A stretch of 64,000 bases of DNA from Pseudomonas entomophila (GTDB lineage Bacteria; Pseudomonadota; Gammaproteobacteria; Pseudomonadales; Pseudomonadaceae), in contig NZ_CP063832.1 in assembly GCF_023277925.1 (NCBI RefSeq), positions 3,364,001 through 3,428,000 on the forward strand. The letters are read 5' to 3'. Shown piece after piece: positions 46,024 to 53,200 of the stretch (positions are counted from its first letter, which is position 1; the number at the start of each line of letters is the position of its first letter). The translations under genes and the position numbers were made by a program. The notes under the pieces are model-generated. The model made no database searches, had not been told where the DNA came from, and saw only the letters and a list, made by a program, of their open reading frames with translations.

Positions 46024-46067
46024 CGCGATGCCTGGGGGTGAATCACACCGGCTCCCAGGCAATCGCG
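46024..46067. terminator. Hairpin between convergent DUF3077 and DUF1963 genes
   Basis: CGCGATGCCTGGG (46024-46036) pairs with CCCAGGCAATCGCG (46054-46067), one bulged base. No T-run, so a bidirectional terminator is only likely, not certain. Confidence 0.45.
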
Positions 46068-46100
46068 TCAAATGCCCATTGGCTTGCTGGTACACCTCGC

Positions 46101-46691
46101 CTAGCCAAGTTGCAGGAAGAAGCCGCTGACGCCACCCGTATCGCCTGCAACGAAGGCGTCACTCAACAGCAAATACCCCATGCCATCGCAGAGCAGGCCT
46201 TTGTGCCCAGGCAAGGACATGTCCAGATCGCCGCCATACAGCGAAAGCCTTCTATGAGCGCCCGGTAGTTCGAGCGGGGCCTGCAGCCAGGCATCGACGC
46301 CATCCACCTTGGAGGCCAGGTTCTCGTCGTCATCACGCTCATCGACTTGCACGAGCACGACTTTGCCGGGAGGGTCGCCCCCTGCATCGGCCCCATGGCG
46401 CAATTCAACGTGCCTTGCGTACCTCAACACCACCGCCTGTGAGCGCCCATCCTGATAACGAAGTGCTCGGTAGTGAGGCCCACCCTCCGGCTGTAGCGGA
46501 ATGAAGATCGATATCCAGCACCTGGCATCGGCGTCACCCAACCAGTGGCTCGGCAACGCCAGCAGATGCATCAATGGCTCGCCATCACTGGACGTCGGCC
46601 AACTCAGGGTGGCGGGCAAGTATGCACCGCCACCGGCGTAAGCATCGTTTTCCGTCGGAGCTTCCTGCGTGAACACCAACTCCTTGAACAT
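46101..46691 (-). CDS. DUF1963 (YwqG-like) protein, candidate immunity protein
   Basis: 196 aa from ATG 46691, set by a perfect AGGAGG six bases upstream. Family features: GGGAYLPATLSWPTSSDGEPLMHLLALP near the N-terminus, a central WISIFIPLQ strand and the C-terminal GYLLLSDAF...GVSGFFLQLG. YwqG-like proteins are among the immunity families predicted around polymorphic toxins. Last of the string of small - strand genes behind rhs. Confidence 0.7.
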   Translation of the reverse strand: MFKELVFTQEAPTENDAYAGGGAYLPATLSWPTSSDGEPLMHLLALPSHWLGDADARCWISIFIPLQPEGGPHYRALRYQDGRSQAVVLRYARHVELRHGADAGGDPPGKVVLVQVDERDDDENLASKVDGVDAWLQAPLELPGAHRRLSLYGGDLDMSLPGHKGLLCDGMGYLLLSDAFVAGDTGGVSGFFLQLG

Positions 46692-46759
46692 CTCATCCTC
46701 CTGGAACATCACCTGGCATTTCAAGCCCCACGCTCGAAGCCTTGTCCTTCAAGCCACAA

Positions 46760-47149
46760 TCACACCACCAGGATATCGCCATCATCCAGGTAGACCGTGT
46801 ATTGCTCATAGGCATCGTTGGCCGAGCCGTCCATCATCAAGGAGTCCCCGCTTGAAAACGTCACCTTCAGATCCGAGGCGTTAAGCTTTTCGAGACGCGC
46901 CACATCTTGCAATACCAGCGCCACCAGCCCGCCAGCCGTGCTCGGCGCCGAGAAATCCCGATAGCTCGTCGCCCCGTTCACGCAAACACTGAGCGTACCC
47001 TCGACAGCAAACGAAACGCGGTAGGGCTTCTCCCCGATTGACCGGGCCCGGCTGAAATTGAGAACCGTCGAACTTGCGCCGAAACACACCGTCTCGAGGT
47101 AGCACCCCGACAACAGGTTGAGATCAAAATCATCTGGCAGCGGATACAT
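46760..47149 (-). CDS. DUF6188-like protein, candidate immunity protein
   Basis: 129 aa. Alternating strands with the features LETVCFGASSTVLNFS and DLKVTFSSGDSLMMDG followed by EQYTVYLDDGDILVV, reminiscent of DUF6188. No signal peptide or helix. 68 bp downstream is the DUF1963 gene; upstream is the frameshifted Imm32-like gene. Assignment to family is tentative. Confidence 0.6.
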   Translation of the reverse strand: MYPLPDDFDLNLLSGCYLETVCFGASSTVLNFSRARSIGEKPYRVSFAVEGTLSVCVNGATSYRDFSAPSTAGGLVALVLQDVARLEKLNASDLKVTFSSGDSLMMDGSANDAYEQYTVYLDDGDILVV

Positions 47150-47178
47150 GCGTCTGGCCTTCCTGTGAAATCTGCGAC

Positions 47179-47432
47179 TCAGTCGGTAGCGGTGGGAACC
47201 GTGACGGTGGCGTTGACCAAGATGAAGTCCACATGATGTTCAGGGTCGAAGTCATCCATCACATCCTGCCAATGCAGATGCTCCACCCCTTCCGCAGCCA
47301 TCCGCTGTGCAGGAACGTCCCAAGGGCGTTGAAGGCCTCAGGTGATGCATGGAGGGTTACCTCATCCAGCCTCAGCGATTCAGAAGAACCGACTTCACAT
47401 CCCGATACCTGGGTGTGGGTCAATTTAGACAT
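47179..47432 (-). pseudogene. Frameshifted Imm32-like immunity gene
   Basis: From ATG 47432 the frame reads MSKLTHTQVSGCEVG... DEVTLHASPEAFNALGTFLH and then goes off frame. A shift near 47302-47308 resumes as RMAAEGVEHLHWQDVMDDFD...VDFILVNATVTVPTATD to a stop at 47179. Total 254 bases, not divisible by three. The pattern (strand, ALGTFLH helix, HLHWQD) resembles Imm32-type immunity proteins. Confidence 0.6.
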
Positions 47433-47473
47433 TCAGATCCCCTTGTCACCCGCCCGGGCGACCCGCACGGCTT

Positions 47474-48070
47474 TCAGCCATAAAAATAATCAAAGAATCG
47501 GCCAAAGTTCTCCGCCCCCAAGACAGGCTCAATCTCTGCCTGCGCGCGCGATCGAAAAGCCTCCACAACGCCATCGTCATCGAAGACATCGAAAATGCAG
47601 AACTCGCCATGGACGATATCGATCAGCCTTGCCAACGCGATCAGCAAGTCGGCGAACGTGGCAGCGACTTCAAAGGGCGGGCCGGCACCATAGTTTGCGT
47701 AGACAGGCAGCCCTGGCTCACCGGTAACGGCGATCAACGGCTTGCCGCCGCCGATGTCGTCCATGATGACCACATGCTGCTCAGGCCAGGCAGCAAGGGA
47801 AACCAGACCACCCGCCGCGTTGGACCACCGGTATCCGATCTGCGCCTTCTCCAGGTCGTCCAAGGCCATGAGCTTCAACGGCGTCAGCCCAGTCTCCAGT
47901 TTTACGCCGAGCGGCTCGCACGCGTTGTAAAACAGCACCAGTTCCCTGGCCGCAGGAATACTGGCAGGCCAGTCTGTTTCAGCGCCGTGACCCGAACGAA
48001 AAACGCCGGGCAGGTGGTACTTGGCATGTGCGCTCTTCAGTTCCTGTAGCGCTATCTCAAGGTCTCTCAA
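47474..48070 (-). CDS. SUKH (SMI1/KNR4)-like protein, candidate immunity protein
   Basis: 198 aa from TTG 48070, chosen because GGGAGG lies just upstream and TTGA overlaps the stop of the preceding broken gene (translational coupling). The opening RDLEIALQELKSAHAKYHLPG, the IPAARELVLFYNACEPLG helix and the central GYRWSNAAGGLVSLAAWPEQHVVIMDD fit the SUKH fold. The longer frame to 48235 has no coding look upstream of 48070. Confidence 0.65.
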   Translation of the reverse strand: MRDLEIALQELKSAHAKYHLPGVFRSGHGAETDWPASIPAARELVLFYNACEPLGVKLETGLTPLKLMALDDLEKAQIGYRWSNAAGGLVSLAAWPEQHVVIMDDIGGGKPLIAVTGEPGLPVYANYGAGPPFEVAATFADLLIALARLIDIVHGEFCIFDVFDDDGVVEAFRSRAQAEIEPVLGAENFGRFFDYFYG

Positions 48071-48283
48071 ACTGCCTCCCGATACTTGGCAGCCACCAGA
48101 ATACGGCCACCTTCTGAGTCTGCCTCGATACACAAGGCTTGCACGCGTCCTGATCGACTTCGCTTGCGATGAACCTGTCGACGAAGGCCTATGGATCTGG
48201 CAAGACGTCCGCGAACCGGAAATCCAGCGCTCCAAGTGTCTTCAGCGTGTAGGTGCTCAGCAGGGTGTTTGATTCCCGCTCTT
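48067..48283 (-). pseudogene. Degraded gene fragment interrupted by the IS5-group element
   Basis: Minus-strand remnant. On the IS-proximal side the frame reads LEERESNTLLSTYTLKTLGA followed by LDFRFADVLPDP and an in-frame stop (48189-48191), then AFVDRFIASEVDQD. A shift near 48145 leads to VQALCIEADSEGGRILVAAK and YREAV with a stop at 48067, overlapping the next gene's TTG start. Removing the IS and one CTAA copy, the frame continues upstream as AIRDAAALEE (49472-49490). Family not recognised; perhaps another immunity gene. Confidence 0.5.
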
Positions 48284-48287
48284 CTAA

Positions 48288-49468
48288 GGATTCTCCGATC
48301 AAGTCAGCACAGGCTAGCCGACCTGTGCTGAAATAGCCTTCCGTTTAGCCACCGCAGCAAGCCTTGCCAATGAGTCAAATGAGCTTCTCCGATTTCGAAT
48401 ATGCCGGTAAGCGCAAGCAGACCCGTCGAGAGCGTTTCCTGGCAGAGATGGAACAAGTCGTGCCGTGGAGTGGCTTGGTCGCGTTGATCGAGCCTTACTA
48501 TCCGAAAGCCGGTGGTGGTCGTAAACCGTACCCCTTGGAAACCATGCTGCGCATTCACTTGCTGCAAAACTGGTTTTCACTGAGCGATCCCGCCATGGAA
48601 GAAGCGCTGTACGAGATCACCTCGATGCGCCAGTTTGCTCGGCTGACGCTCAGCGCGCCGATCCCCGAAGACACGACGATCATGAATTTCCGGCACCTGC
48701 TGGAGAAGCATCAGTTGGCGGCGGGCATTCTGGAAACCATCAACAACTACCTGCAAGACAGAGGCCTGTCGCTACGCCAGGGTACGATTGTCGATGCCAC
48801 AATCATCCATGCGCCCAGTTCGACCAAGAACAAGGAAGGCAAGCGCGATCCGGAAATGCATCAGACAAAGAAGGGCAATCAGTACTTTTTCGGCATGAAG
48901 GCCCATATCGGCGCGGATGCTGAATCGGGCCTGGTACATCACGTTCATGGCACCGCCGCGAACGTGGCCGACGTAACGGAAGTTGCACATCTGCTGCATG
49001 GCGCAGAGAACGTTGTCTGTGCCGATGCGGGCTATACCGGCGTTGAGAAACGACCCGAACATGAGGGGCGGCCAGTCCTCTGGCAGATCGCAGCGCGACG
49101 CAGCACTTACAAATACTTGGGCAAACGCAGTGCGCTCTACAAAGCCAAGCGCAAGATCGAAAAGGCCAAGGCGCAGGTACGGGCGAAGGTTGAGCATCCG
49201 TTCCGGGTGATCAAACGCCAGTTCGGCTATGTAAAAACTCGCTTTCGCGGCTTGGCCAAGAGTACGGCGCAACTGACGACGTTGTTTGCGCTGTCGAATC
49301 TGTGGATGGTGCGCCGGCAGTTATTGAACCCTGCGGGAGAGGTGCGTCCGTAGCGCGCAAGAACCTGGGCAAAGCCATGGTTTTGAGCCGATTGACGCCT
49401 GAAAAATCTGTCTTGCGGCGTCGAGAGGTTGCTCATTGCGCGCTCGGGGCAGCTTGTTCGGAGTTTCC
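48288..49468 (+). mobile_element. Complete IS5-family (IS5 group) insertion sequence
   Basis: 1181 bp. Terminal inverted repeats GGATTCTCCGATCAAG (48288-48303) and the complement of GGAAACTCCGAACAAG (49453-49468) match at 13 of 16. Flanked by CTAA target duplications at 48284-48287 and 49469-49472, the CTAR type used by the IS5 group. One transposase gene fills it. Confidence 0.9.
48370..49353 (+). CDS. IS5-family transposase
   Basis: 327 aa from ATG 48370. N-terminal DUF772-like domain (GLVALIEPYYPKAGGGRKPYPLETMLRIHLLQNWFSLSD), then the DDE catalytic domain: first Asp in GTIVDATIIHAPSS, second in VVCADAGYTGVEKRPE, Glu in KAQVRAKVEHPFRVIKRQFG (Y-(2)R-(3)E-(6)K-like). Full length and uninterrupted, so the element may still be active. 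Confidence 0.93.
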   Translation: MSQMSFSDFEYAGKRKQTRRERFLAEMEQVVPWSGLVALIEPYYPKAGGGRKPYPLETMLRIHLLQNWFSLSDPAMEEALYEITSMRQFARLTLSAPIPEDTTIMNFRHLLEKHQLAAGILETINNYLQDRGLSLRQGTIVDATIIHAPSSTKNKEGKRDPEMHQTKKGNQYFFGMKAHIGADAESGLVHHVHGTAANVADVTEVAHLLHGAENVVCADAGYTGVEKRPEHEGRPVLWQIAARRSTYKYLGKRSALYKAKRKIEKAKAQVRAKVEHPFRVIKRQFGYVKTRFRGLAKSTAQLTTLFALSNLWMVRRQLLNPAGEVRP

Positions 49469-49492
49469 CTAAAGCTGCAGCGTCCCTGATCG

Positions 49493-49592
49493 CCTAGTGT
49501 CCCGCACGGTTAATTCGTTTATCTACTTAAATGGTTTCGCCCAATGATTCCGGGGCTTTTAGATTAACGAACTACCCGAGCGGGACACTAGG
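49493..49592. mobile_element. MITE-like 100-bp palindromic element
   Basis: Terminal inverted repeats of about 32 bp: CCTAGTGTCCCGCACGGTTA from 49493 and the complement of CCTAGTGTCCCGCTCGGGTA ending at 49592, similarity continuing to TTCGTTTATCTA. No coding capacity. Ends in CCTAG/CTAGG. It could also be a strong hairpin terminator, but the long imperfect arms suit a non-autonomous transposable element. Confidence 0.65.
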
Positions 49593-49985
49593 GGACAGGG
49601 ATTGCCGCCGCAATAAAAAGAAGGCGCGCGCATTATCTTTGGGAAATGGACTACAAAAAATCGGAAAAACCAGATAATTCAGAGAAATAAATGGTTCTTG
49701 CAAACCAGCTTCGGGCATAAGCCCTTTATAGCAATCTTACAAAGCTCTTGCCAGCCATCCAAAACATGACCTACACAACCTTAAAATACAACTACAGACC
49801 CATGCTTTATAACGACCGAGCCGGACAGCTTATACCAAATCAGGTAAAAATCCTCAATGGCAGTCTCTTTTTACCTACATGACACCCTTGGCCTCTATTA
49901 ATAGACCCTTTAATATCATGGACCCCTCCTAGAGAAGCCCATGCATCAAAAAAACTACGGACAAGCAACCACTTTGCGCACCCAG
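49593..49985. other. AT-rich non-coding stretch behind the Rhs immunity gene
   Basis: 393 bases, clearly AT-richer than the genome. I see no intact gene. On - there is a short readable run (KETAIEDFYLIWYKLSGSVV...) ended by stops on both sides, and an AGGAGG before a 14-codon frame (about 49910). It includes the right copy of the 19-bp repeat. Probably debris of displaced toxin/immunity cassettes. Confidence 0.5.
49638..49656 (-). repeat. 19-bp inverted repeat, right copy
   Basis: TTTGGGAAATGGACTACAA, the perfect reverse complement of 45107-45125. Confidence 0.85.
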
Positions 49986-50276
49986 TCAACACCCCAAAAA
50001 ATCTGACACCTTGACCGATAACTCTTCAACACAAAAATCTATAGCATCAGACAGACTGTCAAAATCCCTGCGCAAATAAGTTATATATAAATCAGTGGCA
50101 TCCTCATATTTATCCAAGTAATGATCAAAACCTAAACTAAAGCCAAAATCAGAAACCCTCAGGAAAAGCTCTTTCTTTATAAGCTCTCCCCCCTCCACAT
50201 ACTCTGCATTAATCCATATGCACCCCTTACTTCTAAGGCGAGCATTTATCTCTCTCAAAGTACTTGCCTCAACCAT
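49986..50276 (-). CDS. Probable cognate immunity protein of the Rhs toxin
   Basis: 96 aa, acidic, no signal peptide, so cytoplasmic. ATG 50276 with AGGAGGG upstream, 8 bp after the rhs stop on the same strand. AT-rich codon use unlike the genome but like the Rhs C-terminal tip. Sequence features: EINARLRSKGCIWINAEYVE, FGFSLGFDHYLDKYEDATDLY. I do not recognise a family; the immunity role is inferred from position, size and composition. Confidence 0.72.
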   Translation of the reverse strand: MVEASTLREINARLRSKGCIWINAEYVEGGELIKKELFLRVSDFGFSLGFDHYLDKYEDATDLYITYLRRDFDSLSDAIDFCVEELSVKVSDFLGC

Positions 50277-50284
50277 ACACCCTC

Positions 50285-53200
50285 CTATTTCCGCGGACAG
50301 CTAGTGCGGCGCTCTACGAATATATCAGCTCTCTTCCCCTCAGGTGTAATGACGTTCACGTGGGGGATAGTTTTATGTGGATGACCGTCCGGCAGAGATT
50401 CGTGTCCATAGAGAACACCGGTGGCAGGGTTAATTTTAAAGTCCATATGGTAAGACGCCAGACCTGATCCATTTTGACGATTCGATTTGAACGACGCCTT
50501 GTCTCTTGCAGTTTTACTTGGATCCTTATCACCCGCCCCAGCAGACTTTTGAGCGCCAGGGAAGGCTCCGAACAGAACTGCTGATGCATCCTTGAACGAG
50601 CATACCGTAACACTGCGACCCGCTCTCAGTTCAACAACTGCTTTAGCAATTGACTGGGGAGACAGCCCTAACGGGTCGGTCCATTGTGTTGGATTGAATG
50701 CATAAGCATAGACGTTTAAACCTCCAACAAAGCTGATGGGGTCTTTACCAATGAAACGACCATTAGCAGCGTCATAGTAACGATACCGGTTGTAGTGCAA
50801 CCCCGTCTCGTGATCGTGATACTGCCCCTGGAAGCGCAGCGGGCTGCCCAGTCCGTGCTGCTTCGCCCAGTCCGAGCGCTCTTCTTTGACTTCACCCCAC
50901 GCCTTGTACTGCCCGGCCCAGGCGATGTGGCCGTGCTCATCGGTCAGCTCCATCGGCGTGCCGAGGTGGTCGCAGTGGTACCAGGCAATCGCGTCGAATG
51001 CCTGTGGTTTCACCTCGGTGTGCCACAACGGATCCTGATCGAAGTCGTACTCGCGCTGACTCCAATCCGGTTGCTTGTGCAAGCGGATCGGGCTTTTGCG
51101 CAGAGCCTGGGCGACCGGCACGAAGCTGCCCGGTTCGTACAGGTAATGCACGGTGCGCCCGGTGTCGCCTTCGTCGCGTGGCGGTGAGCTTTCCCAGGCC
51201 AGGGTGTCGCCATCCCAACCAAACAGGGTGAAGCCACAGCCAAGCTCACGTTGGCGCTTCGCTCGTTGCAACTGGTTCCAGCCGGTCCCCGCTTCCGGGC
51301 GATCCCAGAAATGCGCCACCGAATGCTTGTGCAAACGCCGGCCCAAGGCGTCGTAGCTGTAGTCGACCTTGAGCTTGTCGTCGTTGTAACTGGCCAGCCG
51401 GTCGAACAGGTCCCAGGTGAAATGGGCATGTGCGCCTTTGTGTAGGCGGTGAATCAGGTTGCCGCGTTCGTCGTATTTGTAGTGGGTGCCGGCGTACTCG
51501 CGCAGCAGGTTGTCCATCAGCTTGTTGCGCCGTGGATCAGCTTCCAGCGGGCGGTTCAGTTCCTGGGTCTTCTGGTCCAGCAGGTTACCGGCTGGGTCGA
51601 AGGCGAAGGTTTCCACGCCCAGGCGGCTCGTGGCCTTGAGCAGGCGCCCCACCGGATCGTACTGGTACTCCAACGGCCCCCGACGGCTGTCGTGGATATT
51701 GGTCAGCTGGCCTGCGGCGTCATAGCGGTACTGACGCTTGAGCAGCGTGGACTGGCCATCATGGCTGCCCAGCAGCTGCTCCTGCAAACGCCCGGCCGGG
51801 TCCCAGGCCTGGGTCTGCATCAGCTTATTGCCCTGATGCCGCACGATTTCACGGTGCAGGTCATCGCGCTCGTAGGCCAGCATCTCGTGCTGGTCGAGGG
51901 TCATGCCGAGCAGGTGGCCGCTGCCGTAGGTCAGCCAGCTGACTTTGTGACCGTCCGGACGAATCGTTGCAGTACGTTGGTTGAGCGCATCGTATTCGTG
52001 CTGCCACACCGCAACCATCGGCGTGCCGGTGGCCAGGTAGTACTGGTGCTCGCGGGTCAGGTTGCCCGCTTCGTCACGGAACCATTGCAGCTTGCTGGCG
52101 GCGTTGGTGGCCTGGATCAACTGGCCGTTGCCATCGTAGGCAAAGGTTTCGGTCTGGCTCTGATCGCCCAGGCGGGCGGTACGCTCGGCCAACCGGCCCA
52201 TGCGGTCGAGGCGCAGTTCGATACGGCGTTGGCCGACCTGAGTGCTCGCCAATCGACCGGTGTGCGGGTCGTACTGGTAGCGGGTGACCAGGCCATCGAA
52301 ACCGGTTTCTTGCAACAGCCGGCCAACCGGGTCGTAGAGGAAGTTGGCCTTGCTCTCGTTTTCGTTTTCCAGCCCGATCAAGCGGCCGAGCTTGTCCCAG
52401 CGGTAGCGCAGGGTATGTTCTGCCGCATCGACGCGCTCGGCCAGCAGGCCAACCGCGTTGTAGGTCCAGGTGGTGCAGCGGTCGAGCGCGTCGACATGCG
52501 CCAACAGGCGGCCTTCGGCGTCGCGCTCGAAGTGTTCTTCGGTCTTGTCGGGGTGGATGAGCTTGGCCAGTTGGCCAGCCTTGTATTCATAGGCGGTCTT
52601 GTTCCCCGCCGCATCGGCGAACTCGCTCAGTTGGCCGAAGGCGTTGTACGTCCACTGGCTGCTCTTGCCGGAGCAGTCGGTGTACTCAAGCAACTGCCCG
52701 GCGTCGTTGTAGGCAAGTTTCTTCTCATTGCCGATAGCATCCTTGATCGCCTTGACCAACCCGGCCGGGGTGTAGGCGAACTCGGTCTTGTTGCCCAGCG
52801 GGTCGACGGTCTCGACCAGGTTGCCGCGCTCGTCGTAATCACGTAGCCACAGCCCGCCCTCGGCATCACGGATCTTGATCAGCTGGTCGTGGTCGTCATA
52901 GGCGTAGTGCACCACGCTGTGGTCGGCACGGATGTGCTTGAGCAGGTTGCTGCGCTCGTCGTAGGCGAAGCGATCCTGGCTGCCGTCGGGGTGGACGTGG
53001 CGGATGATGTTCTTGCGATCATCGCGGAACAGCCATTCGGAGTTACCGTCCGGATGCTTGATGCGGTAGGTGTAGCCGAGGATGTCGTAATAGTGCTTTG
53101 TCTGCTGGCCGTGGGCGTCGGTCACGGTGGTCAGGCGGATGTGCTTGTCCCATTGCAGGCGTGTTTCGAAGCTGCCGTCGTCGGCCCACTCGCGGATGGC

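Noticed and set aside
47233..47727. 164-codon + strand frame over the immunity region
   Set aside because: Opposes two better-supported - strand genes and has no family resemblance.
48021..48272. Small + strand frame upstream of the IS
   Set aside because: The - strand reading, which explains the TTGA overlap and continues across the IS site, is more coherent.
51449..52846. Long + strand open frame opposite rhs
   Set aside because: Antisense shadow of the YD repeats; no start signal and no recognisable domain.
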